64,000 nucleotides of DNA from Hymenobacter citatus (GTDB lineage: Bacteria > Bacteroidota > Bacteroidia > Cytophagales > Hymenobacteraceae), in contig NZ_JACSCY010000003.1 of assembly GCF_014333615.1 (NCBI RefSeq), positions 124,001 to 188,000 of the forward strand. Reading direction: 5' to 3'. How positions within the stretch are numbered: position 1 is the stretch's first letter; each line of letters starts with the position of its first letter. The position numbers and the translations under genes are program-made. This document shows, one piece after another, positions 9,038-17,377 of the stretch. The notes under the pieces were generated by a model. That model saw nothing but the letters and a program-made list of their open reading frames with translations. It ran no database searches and was not told the origin of the DNA.

Positions 9038-10318
9038 ATGGCTGAAACCGTTATACAGGTCGAGAATTTATCGAAGTTGTACCGGCTGGGTTCAATCGGC
9101 ACAGGCTATTTTTTGCAGGATATCCAACGCTGGTGGACCACTGCTGTGCGTAAAAAGCATGACCCTTTTTTTGGGTTAAACCCCTCCGACAATGCTCCGC
9201 CCAGCCAAAAGGGTTTGTGGGCGCTGCACGACGTTTCGTTTGAGGTAAAGCAAGGAGAAGTACTGGGTATCGTGGGGCGCAACGGGGCCGGCAAATCAAC
9301 GCTGCTCAAGATTATATCCCGCATCATTCGCCCTACACAAGGCGCCATTCGGGGTAGGGGGAAGATCAGTAGCTTACTGGAAGTAGGCACTGGTTTCAAC
9401 TTGGAGCTGACGGGCCGGGAAAACATCTACCTCAGCGGCTACATCCTGGGCATGACCAAGGCAGAAATTCGATCCAAGTTTGATGAGATAGTGGCCTTCG
9501 CCAACCTGGAGCAGTTCCTGGACACGCCCGTAAAGCGCTACTCGTCTGGCATGTATGTGCGCCTGGCCTTTGCCGTAGCCGCCCACCTCGAACCCGATAT
9601 TCTGATTCTGGACGAAGTGCTAGCCGTTGGCGACGCCGAGTTTCAGAAGAAGTGTTTGGGCAAAATGAACGAGGTATCCCGCAACGAAGGCCGCACCATT
9701 CTCTTTGTGAGCCACAACCTGCAAGCCATCCTCAACATCTGCGACACTGGGCTGTGGCTTGAAAAAGGCAAAGTGAAACAACTAGGCCCTATTTCTCAGG
9801 TAGCAAATGGGTATCTGACGGATGCACAGAAGTTTAAATTCAGCCAGCATTGGCAAACCCCTGAAGAAGGCCCAGGCAATGAGCTGATTCGTTTCAAAAA
9901 GGTAGAGCTGGTTCCGCAGTTGTCGCACCCGGACGCACCGCTGGACATTCGTACACCCCTGGCCGTGAAGTTTCAGTTCTGGAACCTGAGTGGCGAAGCG
10001 CACCTCAGCACTAATCTGGTTCTGTTTTCCTACGGTGGCGAGTGTATTTTCGACTTGGCCTCGCCCAACGTCTTGTGTCAGGAGGGCGTGGTGGAAGGCG
10101 AGTGCATCATACCTGGCAACTTCCTCAACGATGGATCCTACTTCATCTCGCTTTACGTGGTGAAAGACACGGCTACCCCGCTCTATACCTATGAGGAGTG
10201 CTTGTCCTTTGATCTGGAAGACTACCGGGGCGACATTCGCTGGTACGGCAAGTGGTGGGGAGCCGTGCGGCCTATTTTTCCGTTTCGGCTGGAGCAGGCT
10301 GAGCCCGTGCTCTACTAA
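9038..10318 (+). CDS. ABC exporter ATPase with C-terminal glycan-binding domain (Wzt/TagH family)
   Basis: ATP-hydrolysing partner of the upstream permease. The 426-residue product shows Walker A GRNGAGKST (about residue 80), the signature YSSGMYVRLAFAVA and Walker B DILILDEVLAVGD, then the H-loop SHNLQA. From about residue 265 an extra beta-rich domain follows, as in Wzt proteins that recognise the modified end of their polysaccharide before export. That suggests chain termination by a capping modification; the methyltransferase domain encoded two genes downstream is a candidate cap enzyme (inference). Confidence 0.92.
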   Translation: MAETVIQVENLSKLYRLGSIGTGYFLQDIQRWWTTAVRKKHDPFFGLNPSDNAPPSQKGLWALHDVSFEVKQGEVLGIVGRNGAGKSTLLKIISRIIRPTQGAIRGRGKISSLLEVGTGFNLELTGRENIYLSGYILGMTKAEIRSKFDEIVAFANLEQFLDTPVKRYSSGMYVRLAFAVAAHLEPDILILDEVLAVGDAEFQKKCLGKMNEVSRNEGRTILFVSHNLQAILNICDTGLWLEKGKVKQLGPISQVANGYLTDAQKFKFSQHWQTPEEGPGNELIRFKKVELVPQLSHPDAPLDIRTPLAVKFQFWNLSGEAHLSTNLVLFSYGGECIFDLASPNVLCQEGVVEGECIIPGNFLNDGSYFISLYVVKDTATPLYTYEECLSFDLEDYRGDIRWYGKWWGAVRPIFPFRLEQAEPVLY

Positions 10319-10374
10319 TTTTTTTCCTCACCAGAACCATTCGCTATTGTACCACCCCCTACCCTACCTATCTG

Positions 10375-11292
10375 GTGAATGAGTCTCTCCCCCCCGTTGC
10401 TTTGCCCGTAGTATCGGTGATTATTCCGTGCTACAACCAGGCGCACTTTCTGGGCAAGGCCCTGGCCAGCGTGCAGCAGCAAAGCTACCCCGCCGTCGAG
10501 ATTGTGCTCGTCGACGACGGCTCCACCGACAACACGCGCGCCGTGGCCCTGGCCTACGAGCCGGCCCTGCGCTACGTCTACCAGGATAACCAGGGCCTGT
10601 CGGCGGCGCGCAACACGGGCATCCGCCACAGCACGGGCACGTACCTGGTCTTTCTCGACGCCGACGACTGGCTCTACCCCCAGGCCCTGGCTCTGAACGT
10701 GGCCCACCTGCAACGGCACCCCCACGCTGCCTTCGTCTCCGGCGCGTTTATGTGCGTGTTTACAGGCGAAAACATCATCAGCTTGGTAACGCGCACCATT
10801 GAGGCCGACCACTACCTGCACCTGCTGCGTGGCAACTACCTGGGTATGCCTGCTGTGGCGCTCTACCAACGCTGGGTGTTCGATGATTTTCTGTACGACA
10901 CGGAATTGAACATTTGCAGCGACTACGACCTGTGCCTGCGCGTGGCGCGGCATCATCCTGTTCTGCATCATACCCAACCAGTGGCCGCCTACCGCCAGCA
11001 CAACAGCAATATGTCGGGTAATATTATTCCCATGCTGAACGCTGTGCTGCAAACTCTTTATCAGCACAAGCCCCAGCTACGCACGCCGGCCGAGAAGCGC
11101 GCTTACCAGGACGGCATCCGGAATTGGAAAAAATACTACGCAACTGGCTTATATAACCGCCTACGTGACCGGCAACTGGCCTTATCAGTTCCTATTGCGC
11201 GGACGCTGCTGAAACATCACCCTTTCTCCTTACTGAAGTTTTTCGTCGCTACCCTCTACCGTCCCAAGTTGGCGCCTACCCCACTCAGTTAG
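10375..11292 (+). CDS. Family 2 glycosyltransferase, GTG start after a C-tract ambiguity
   Basis: GT-A glycosyltransferase of 305 residues, with PVVSVIIPCYNQAHFLGKAL at the start, VDDGSTDNT, LSAARNTGI and the DxD-like FLDADDW. The residues from ALPVV to SGAF are almost identical to the next gene because the DNA is duplicated there. The frame opens with GTG at 10375. An ATG at 10379 is out of frame by one base; it would be in frame if the run of seven C at 10389-10395 had eight, giving an N terminus like that of the neighbour. The C-terminal part is diverged, pointing to a different acceptor. Confidence 0.88.
   Translation: MNESLPPVALPVVSVIIPCYNQAHFLGKALASVQQQSYPAVEIVLVDDGSTDNTRAVALAYEPALRYVYQDNQGLSAARNTGIRHSTGTYLVFLDADDWLYPQALALNVAHLQRHPHAAFVSGAFMCVFTGENIISLVTRTIEADHYLHLLRGNYLGMPAVALYQRWVFDDFLYDTELNICSDYDLCLRVARHHPVLHHTQPVAAYRQHNSNMSGNIIPMLNAVLQTLYQHKPQLRTPAEKRAYQDGIRNWKKYYATGLYNRLRDRQLALSVPIARTLLKHHPFSLLKFFVATLYRPKLAPTPLS
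10399..10745 (+). repeat. Near-identical coding repeat, copy 1 (347 bp)
   Basis: This block matches 11359-11705 at a constant offset of 960 bp, with only three differences that I count (10440, 10715, 10728). It covers the catalytic N-terminal third of two adjacent glycosyltransferase genes; similarity drops to moderate protein level immediately after it. Confidence 0.93.
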
Positions 11293-11334
11293 CCTACCCA
11301 TTTTTCCTGCACTCTTCGTCACTTTCCTGACCCT

Positions 11335-12933
11335 ATGTCTGCTGCCCCGGCCTCCGTCGCTTTGCCCGTAGTATCGGTGATTATTCCGTGCTACAACCAA
11401 GCGCACTTTCTGGGCAAGGCCCTGGCCAGCGTGCAGCAGCAAAGCTACCCCGCCGTCGAGATTGTGCTCGTCGACGACGGCTCCACCGACAACACGCGCG
11501 CCGTGGCCCTGGCCTACGAGCCGGCCCTGCGCTACGTCTACCAGGATAACCAGGGCCTGTCGGCGGCGCGCAACACGGGCATCCGCCACAGCACGGGCAC
11601 GTACCTGGTCTTTCTCGACGCCGACGACTGGCTCTACCCCCAGGCCCTGGCTCTGAACGTGGCCCACCTGCAACAGCACCCCCACGCCGCCTTCGTCTCC
11701 GGCGCATTCACCCGCGTCTTCGTCGACGAAAACCGTCTGCAATACGAGGCCAAGCCCATCGACGCGGACCACTATCTGCACCTGCTGCGCGGCAACTACA
11801 TTGGTATGATTGCCGCGGTACTGTACCAGCGCTGGGCCTTTGAGGAGGTACTGTACGACCCTACCCTGCGGAACTGCGAGGACTACGATGTGTACCTGCG
11901 CGTGGCGCGTTGCCACCCCGTACTGCACCACACAGAATTTATTGCGGCCTACCGCCTACACACAACCAACATGTCGGGCAATATTCCGGCAATGTTGGAG
12001 GGCATCCTGAAAGTGCGCGCCACCCAAAAGCCCTTGCTTGCCTCCGCCCGGGAAAAGGCTGCATATGCCTACGGGGACAAGTTTTTGCGGAATTTCTACT
12101 GTCTAGAGCTATTAATCAAAGCAAATATTAAGAAGCAGCACCTCACAGCAACGGAAATAGTCACGCTCCGCCGGGGCAACAAAATATTCTACCTACGTTA
12201 TTTAAAGCGCCACATGAAATCAACGCTACGCCAAAAAGCCAGTAAACTAAAGAACAAGCTTCTGGGCAGAAAAATCAATCCTGCCATTGGCGATATACAG
12301 TTCGGCGATTTTGACACGCTTACTCCGTTCAGCAATTCGTTTGCCTATGATCGGGGGGGGCCGGTGGACCGCTATTATATAGAGAACTTCCTGCAAAAGG
12401 AGTCGAAATATATTACCGGGCGTGTGCTGGAAATCGGCGACAACGAATACACCATGCGCTTCGGTAAGGGTCAGGTTACGAAAAGCGACATTCTGCATGT
12501 AGACGCTACCAACACGCTGGCTACGTTTATCGGTGACTTGTGCGACGCTCCCCAGCTACCGGATGCGGCGTTTGACTGCATTATCCTAACGCAGACGTTA
12601 CAGCTTATTTATGACTGCCGCGCCGCGCTAGCTACGTGTGCGCGAATCCTGAAACCCAACGGCGTGTTGCTGCTGACTGTGCCCGGCATCACGCCCCTGG
12701 CCGACGTCACCTGGAATGAATTCTGGTACTGGTCCTTCACCAACAAAGCCGTTCGGCAGTTGCTGCACGACACGTTTCCTACGGCGGAGAAAGAAGTTAC
12801 TTCCTACGGCAACGTCTTGGCGGCGGGGGCTTTCTTGTATGGGGTAGGCCTCCCGGAACTACCCAAAGACAAGCTGGACTATCACGACCCTAGCTACCAG
12901 CTGATTACGGCGGCCCGGGTAGTGAAGCGGTAG
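11335..12933 (+). CDS. Glycosyltransferase family 2 fused to a SAM-dependent methyltransferase
   Basis: A 532-residue two-domain protein. Residues 1 to about 230 are a GT-A glycosyltransferase almost identical in the first 120 residues to the preceding gene. A basic linker (about 260-315) leads to a class I methyltransferase from about 340: motif I VLEIGDNEYTMRFG, the acidic HVDATNT, then LPDAAFDCIILTQTLQ and ARILKPNGVLLLTVPG. The continuous open frame supports a true fusion. It probably adds a sugar and methylates the glycan, perhaps as the cap seen by the exporter ATPase (inference). It is followed 4 bp later by the deacetylase gene. Confidence 0.88.
   Translation: MSAAPASVALPVVSVIIPCYNQAHFLGKALASVQQQSYPAVEIVLVDDGSTDNTRAVALAYEPALRYVYQDNQGLSAARNTGIRHSTGTYLVFLDADDWLYPQALALNVAHLQQHPHAAFVSGAFTRVFVDENRLQYEAKPIDADHYLHLLRGNYIGMIAAVLYQRWAFEEVLYDPTLRNCEDYDVYLRVARCHPVLHHTEFIAAYRLHTTNMSGNIPAMLEGILKVRATQKPLLASAREKAAYAYGDKFLRNFYCLELLIKANIKKQHLTATEIVTLRRGNKIFYLRYLKRHMKSTLRQKASKLKNKLLGRKINPAIGDIQFGDFDTLTPFSNSFAYDRGGPVDRYYIENFLQKESKYITGRVLEIGDNEYTMRFGKGQVTKSDILHVDATNTLATFIGDLCDAPQLPDAAFDCIILTQTLQLIYDCRAALATCARILKPNGVLLLTVPGITPLADVTWNEFWYWSFTNKAVRQLLHDTFPTAEKEVTSYGNVLAAGAFLYGVGLPELPKDKLDYHDPSYQLITAARVVKR
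11359..11705 (+). repeat. Near-identical coding repeat, copy 2 (347 bp)
   Basis: Second copy of the block at 10399-10745. As a long direct repeat it could support deletion of the intervening 960 bp, producing a single chimeric glycosyltransferase, or keep the two catalytic halves alike by gene conversion. Confidence 0.93.
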
Positions 12934-12937
12934 GCAT

Positions 12938-13948
12938 ATGGCACGATGGCACCGCTACAACCTGTTCCGCTTATTTCGCAAGCGAGCCGTCATTCTGATG
13001 TACCATCGGGTGGCTACCCCTACCCTAGACCCGTGGCAGCTCGCCGTATCACCCGCTGCTTTTGAGGAGCATTTGGACGTGTTGCGTACGCACGCGCACG
13101 TGCTACCACTCGCAGAGCTAGTTGACAAGATCAAAGAAAATAAGCTGGATAAAAACTACGTAGCCATCACGTTCGACGATGGCTACATCGATAATTACGA
13201 GACGGCCGCTCCTTTATTAGAAAAATTTGCGCTACCTGCTACCTTTTTTATCACCAACAAAAATATTGATACGCCTACTGAATTTTGGTGGGATGAATTG
13301 GCCAGCATTCTTCTGGAAAGCCCTACCCTACCGAAAGAAATTACGCTGCCCCGTACAGAAGATAGTTTTCACTTTGATCTAGGAAACGACGCCTTTCTCA
13401 CAGCTGAAAAAAGCAAACAGTACCGTGCCTACATTGCCTGGGAGCCGTTTGATGCGCGTACGCAGCTTTATTCGAAGCTGTGGGAATACATCAGCCCGCT
13501 GCCAGACGTGCAACAGCGAAATGCTTTGGCAGCCATCCGGAAATGGGCTGGGGTAGGGCCACTATGCCGAGCAGCTTATCGAAGCGTGACGGCCAGCGAG
13601 TTAAAACTATTAAGCTCTAACCCATTATTTACCATTGGCGCGCATACGGCGTCGCACCCGGCCCTGGCACACCATTCGGCGCAATACCAGGAGCACGAGA
13701 TTCGCAGCAACAAATTATTTCTAGAGCAGTTGGTAGGCGAACCAGTGAGCCTATTCGCCTACCCTTCCGGCAACCTTGATGCAACGATTCCCGCGCTTGT
13801 CCGGCAACTTGGCTTCTCGGCAGCTTTCACCACGAGAGGCGAAAACATCACGCCACGGTCAGCACTGGGCACGTTGGGGCGCTTTCAGGTGAATGAGCAG
13901 ACGGGTGAGGAATTTCGCCGGGCATTGGCACACTGGTTTAATACCTGA
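12938..13948 (+). CDS. Polysaccharide deacetylase (NodB homology, CE4-like)
   Basis: Likely removes N-acetyl groups from a glycan. The 336-residue product contains AVILMYHRV near the start and the NodB motif AITFDDGYIDNYETAAPLL at about residues 77-95, where the Asp pair provides the catalytic base and a metal ligand. A later SHPALAHH-like segment with preceding GAHTASHP supplies the metal His residues. It has no clear signal peptide, so it may act in the cytoplasm or be exported unusually. Last gene of the glycan cluster and convergent with sdaA 21 bp away. Confidence 0.88.
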   Translation: MARWHRYNLFRLFRKRAVILMYHRVATPTLDPWQLAVSPAAFEEHLDVLRTHAHVLPLAELVDKIKENKLDKNYVAITFDDGYIDNYETAAPLLEKFALPATFFITNKNIDTPTEFWWDELASILLESPTLPKEITLPRTEDSFHFDLGNDAFLTAEKSKQYRAYIAWEPFDARTQLYSKLWEYISPLPDVQQRNALAAIRKWAGVGPLCRAAYRSVTASELKLLSSNPLFTIGAHTASHPALAHHSAQYQEHEIRSNKLFLEQLVGEPVSLFAYPSGNLDATIPALVRQLGFSAAFTTRGENITPRSALGTLGRFQVNEQTGEEFRRALAHWFNT

Positions 13949-13969
13949 GCAGGGTAGGAAAGCGAACAA

Positions 13970-14875
13970 CTACCCTTCGTCCTCGTCCGGCAAAATCTGC
14001 ACGTCCTGCACTAGCACCATGCGCTCTATCTCGCGGCCGCGGGTAGTGTTGGCCAGCCCGCCCAGGGCTGTTTCTTTGTAGCGCGTTTCCATGCTCTGCC
14101 CTACCTCACCTAGCGCCGCCACGCATTGGTCTACAGGAATTACGGGGTCGACGCCGGCAATGGCAATCTGGGCTGAGCTGAAAGCAATGGCCGCCGCCGA
14201 GGCATTGCGTACCACGCAGGGCACTTCTACCAGGCCCGCCACTGGGTCGCACACTAAACCCAACATGCACTGAATAGTGATGGCTACGGCTGCAAACACC
14301 TCCTCTACCGAGCCGCCCAGGCAGTACACAATGGCGCCAGAGCCCATGGCCGCCGCGCTACCCGTCTCGGCTTGGCAGCCGCCCACGGCCCCGGCCAGCG
14401 AGGCGTTCTGCTCGATGATGAGGGCAATGCCTGCTGCCACTAGCAGCCCTTCCAAAATCTTTCGGTCGTCTAGCTGGTGCTGCTCTTGCAATGTAACCAG
14501 CACGCCCGGCAAAATACCCGAAGCACCGGCTGTGGGCGCCGCCACTACCCTACCCATGCACGAGTTCACCTCCTTGGCGCCCAGCGCCCTGGTTACGAGC
14601 TGCTTGAACTCGGGCGAGAGCACCGTGACGGGCGAAGCGGCAATCTTGCGGGCGCCGTTGTTGACCATGCCCGAGCGCGATACCATGTTCTGCGTCAGGC
14701 CAGTTTGTACGGCGTCGCGCATCACGTCGTAGGCGCGTTGCAGGCCGGGCCAGATGTCCGCTTCGGCGCGGCCTTTTTGCTCTACCTCGTAGGCTAGTAC
14801 GGGCTGGTAGAGGGCTTCGCCAGTGGCCTCGCAGTGCGCCTGCCAGCTGGCAAAATCAGTGAATAGGAGCGACAT
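13970..14875 (-). CDS. sdaA: L-serine ammonia-lyase (iron-sulfur dependent), alpha subunit type
   Basis: Converts L-serine to pyruvate and ammonia. The 301-residue product starts MSLLFTDFASWQAHCEATG and carries alpha-domain motifs: VNSCMGRVVAAPTAGASGILPG, GGCQAETGSAAAMGSGA, and Cys residues in MLGLVCDPVAGLVEVPC that ligate the 4Fe-4S cluster. The family's beta domain is not fused and no beta gene is adjacent, so it may be encoded elsewhere. The ATG at 14873-14875 gives the usual N terminus; the open frame extends upstream through non-homologous sequence. Confidence 0.88.
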   Translation of the reverse strand: MSLLFTDFASWQAHCEATGEALYQPVLAYEVEQKGRAEADIWPGLQRAYDVMRDAVQTGLTQNMVSRSGMVNNGARKIAASPVTVLSPEFKQLVTRALGAKEVNSCMGRVVAAPTAGASGILPGVLVTLQEQHQLDDRKILEGLLVAAGIALIIEQNASLAGAVGGCQAETGSAAAMGSGAIVYCLGGSVEEVFAAVAITIQCMLGLVCDPVAGLVEVPCVVRNASAAAIAFSSAQIAIAGVDPVIPVDQCVAALGEVGQSMETRYKETALGGLANTTRGREIERMVLVQDVQILPDEDEG

Positions 14876-14992
14876 GCGGGGGGAATGACAAGTGATGAAA
14901 TAGCGAGTGCCTGAAATTGAATGGACGGCGGCATTTTCTGACCGTCGCATACGCTGTAGCCTACAAAATTCAGCAGAATTTTCCACCAAAAA

Positions 14993-15025
14993 CAGAGAGC
15001 AGCCGCTAAATCCGGCTGCTCTCTG
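14993..15025 (-). terminator. Rho-independent terminator of msrB
   Basis: Arms 14993-15005 and 15013-15025 (CAGAGAGCAGCCG and its complement, 13 bp) with a 7-base loop. On the minus strand the stem is followed by a T-rich run (TTTTTGG). It lies 24 bp beyond the msrB stop codon. Confidence 0.85.
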
Positions 15026-15048
15026 GGATAGGGCAAGAAGCGTAGTGG

Positions 15049-15510
15049 CTACGCGGCGGTTTCCTTTGCTTCTACCAGTTTGATGGCGGCCGAGTTGATG
15101 CACAGGCGTAGGCCGCTGGGCGGGGGGCCATCGGGAAAAACGTGGCCCTGGTGGGCGTCGCACACGTTGCAGAGCACTTCTACACGCACCATGCCGTAGC
15201 TGGTGTCTTTCTTGTACTTGATAGCGCTTTCTTCTACGGGCTGCGTGAAGCTGGGCCAGCCAGTACCCGACTCAAACTTAGTACGCGAGTCGTAGAGCGG
15301 AGTGCCGCAACATACGCAGGCGTAAAGGCCGGCTTCGTGGGCCTCGCAATATTCGCCGGTGAAGGCACGCTCGGTACCATGCTCGCGGGTTACGTGGTAC
15401 TGCTCGGGCGTAAGCTGCTCGCGCCATTCGGCATTGGTTTTCTCCACGCGGCGGGGCGGGGTAGGGCTGCCGTGGTTAGCCAGCCGGATAACGTCGTTCC
15501 AGGTTTGCAT
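15049..15510 (-). CDS. msrB: Peptide-methionine (R)-S-oxide reductase
   Basis: Repairs methionine-R-sulfoxide in proteins. The 153-residue product contains the SelR fold: CVCCGTPLYDSRTKFESGTG and CNVCDAHQGHVF provide the four zinc Cys, and RLCINSAA holds the catalytic Cys. The N-terminal part WNDVIRLANHGSPTPPRR is a normal extension for the family. No signal peptide, so cytoplasmic. Transcribed divergently from nnr across a 145-bp gap in which I see no exact TAnnTTTG box. Confidence 0.95.
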   Translation of the reverse strand: MQTWNDVIRLANHGSPTPPRRVEKTNAEWREQLTPEQYHVTREHGTERAFTGEYCEAHEAGLYACVCCGTPLYDSRTKFESGTGWPSFTQPVEESAIKYKKDTSYGMVRVEVLCNVCDAHQGHVFPDGPPPSGLRLCINSAAIKLVEAKETAA

Positions 15511-15655
15511 ATAGTTGGTTTTGAAGTTCGGGACAGAATGTATAGGTGAAAACGCGGAAGGTAGGCGCTAAGTTTAGTTTCGATGCGCCACGGGGCGTTT
15601 TTATGCGTAGGATGCAGGATAGCCTTTCTGCTCTGCTTTCTTCCTCTTTCGTCTC

Positions 15656-17185
15656 ATGAAAATTCTTAGCGCCGACCAAACCCACGCTGCCGACCAGGCT
15701 ACCATCAAAACCGACCGTATTTCTTCCCTCGATCTGATGGAACGCGCGGCCACCGCGCTGGCCGACTGGTTGATGCGCCGACTCTCGCCCAGCGAAGCCG
15801 GCGAAACGCACATCCTGTGCGGCCCCGGCAACAACGGTGGCGACGGGCTGGCGCTGGCGCGACTCCTGCACTTGGCTGGCTACGCCGTGCGCGTCTGGCT
15901 TCTACCTACCGAGAAGCGCTCTGCCGACTGCCAGACCAACCTCGACCGGCTTCCCACCAACGTACCGCAGACCGAAATAGCCGCAGACGCCCTCCCTACC
16001 CTACCCGATGGCGCGCTGGTGGTAGATGCCCTGTTTGGTACCGGCCTCAGCCGGCCCCTGGAGGGCGTGGCCGCCGCGCTGGTTCGCCACCTCAACAAAG
16101 CCAAGGCGCGGGTACTGGCGGTGGATATTCCCTCCGGTCTGTTCACGGACGCGCCCCAACCCGCCGACAGAGTGGTGGTGCGCGCCTATCATACCGTTAG
16201 CTTCGAGCTGCCCAAACTGGCCTTCCTCCTACCCCACAACGCCGAGTATGTGGGCCAGTGGCATCTGGTCCCAATTGGTCTTGATGCAAAGTTTCTTGAC
16301 AAGGCAAAAGTTGACCATCACTTCGTAGACGCCGATTTTGTGGCGGGCAAGCTGCCGCGCCGCGCTATGTTTTCGCATAAGGGGCTGTATGGCCACGCGT
16401 TGCTGCTGGCAGGCAGCAAGGGCAAGATTGGGGCCTGTGTGCTGGCTACGCGCGCCTGCCTGCGTAGCGGGGTAGGGCTGCTTACGGTGCGCACACCCCG
16501 CATCGGCTACGATATACTACAAACCACAGCGCCCGAAGCCATGGCGTTGGTTGATCCAAACCAGGAGTGCCTGACCGAGCTGCCCCCATTGAAATCGTAC
16601 GATGCGGTAGGTATGGGACCGGGCATGGGGCAAGAAGATGCCACGAAGGCTGTGCTGGAACAACTGCTGCGCGAAGCTGGCGAGCAGGACATAGCATTGG
16701 TACTGGATGCCGATGCGCTGAATTTGCTGGGAGCAAACCGCGAACTGCTGGAGCTGTTACCTCCCGATACCGTACTCACGCCTCATCCCAAGGAATTTGA
16801 GCGCCTCACCGAGCCCGCCCGCGACGACTACCACCGCCTGGAATTGCTACGCAACTTTTGCCAAAAACACCGCTGCTACTGCGTGCTAAAGGGAGCTTAC
16901 ACTTGCCTAGGCACTCCCGATGGCACTTTATATTTCAACAGCACCGGCAGCCCTGGCATGGCCAGCGGCGGCTCCGGCGACGCCCTCACGGGTGTACTCA
17001 CTGCCCTGCGCGCTCAAAGTAACCACCTCAGCCCGCTCGATGCCTGTTTGCTGGGTGTATATGCCCACGGCCGCGCTGGCACCCTCGCCGCCGAGGCATT
17101 GGGCCAAGCCGGCAGCCTCGCCCACGACCTCATCGAGAAACTAGGCTTAGCTTTTGAAGAGCTAACTGCATCGGAGGAGTGGTGA
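15656..17185 (+). CDS. nnr: Bifunctional NAD(P)H-hydrate epimerase / ADP-dependent dehydratase
   Basis: Repairs hydrated NADH and NADPH. The 509-residue product has an N-terminal epimerase domain (ILCGPGNNGGDGLALARLL near residue 50; VDALFGTGLSRPL) and, from about residue 225, a ribokinase-like dehydratase domain (VGMGPGMGQ, VLDADALNLL, LTPHPKEFERL, GSGDALTGVLTAL). Both domains look intact. The C terminus EEW and its TGA (17183-17185) run directly into the GTGA units of a dispersed repeat, so the last residues may have been altered by that element. Confidence 0.94.
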   Translation: MKILSADQTHAADQATIKTDRISSLDLMERAATALADWLMRRLSPSEAGETHILCGPGNNGGDGLALARLLHLAGYAVRVWLLPTEKRSADCQTNLDRLPTNVPQTEIAADALPTLPDGALVVDALFGTGLSRPLEGVAAALVRHLNKAKARVLAVDIPSGLFTDAPQPADRVVVRAYHTVSFELPKLAFLLPHNAEYVGQWHLVPIGLDAKFLDKAKVDHHFVDADFVAGKLPRRAMFSHKGLYGHALLLAGSKGKIGACVLATRACLRSGVGLLTVRTPRIGYDILQTTAPEAMALVDPNQECLTELPPLKSYDAVGMGPGMGQEDATKAVLEQLLREAGEQDIALVLDADALNLLGANRELLELLPPDTVLTPHPKEFERLTEPARDDYHRLELLRNFCQKHRCYCVLKGAYTCLGTPDGTLYFNSTGSPGMASGGSGDALTGVLTALRAQSNHLSPLDACLLGVYAHGRAGTLAAEALGQAGSLAHDLIEKLGLAFEELTASEEW

Positions 17186-17377
17186 GTGGTGAGATGGTGA
17201 GTGGTGAGTGGTGAGTGTAGAGTACGGGTGTCATCCTGAGCTTGCGAAGGACCTTATGCCCGCAGAACGAGTCCTTGTTACGCTTGTTGTTCTGCCGTGA
17301 TAAGGTCCTTCGCAAGCTCAGGATGACAGATAATTTTTAACTCACCATCTCACCACTCACCATCTCACCACTCTCAC
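17181..17377. repeat. Composite dispersed hairpin element (copy at 17.2 kb)
   Basis: Core arms 17229-17257 and 17300-17328 are perfect 29-bp reverse complements starting TGTCATCCTGAGC. Outside them lie GTGAGTG/GTGAGATG-type tandem units on the left (17182-17218) and their complement on the right (17341-17377). The spacer contains AGAACGAGTCCTTGTTACG, shared with other copies. The stop codons of both convergent neighbours (17183-17185 and 17374-17376) fall inside outer GTGA units. It may also terminate both transcripts. Confidence 0.9.

Noticed and set aside
10315..11931. Open frames on the minus strand across the glycosyltransferase genes
   Set aside because: They are complements of the duplicated glycosyltransferase block; their mutual similarity simply mirrors that repeat.
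7100..13948. Genomic island boundaries around the glycan cluster
   Set aside because: Composition changes, but no tRNA, integrase, insertion sequence or flanking direct repeat was seen.
17181..17377. CRISPR array suggested by regularly spaced GTGAG words
   Set aside because: Units are 7-8 bp, directly adjacent and inverted around a core; there are no spacers of constant length and no cas genes.
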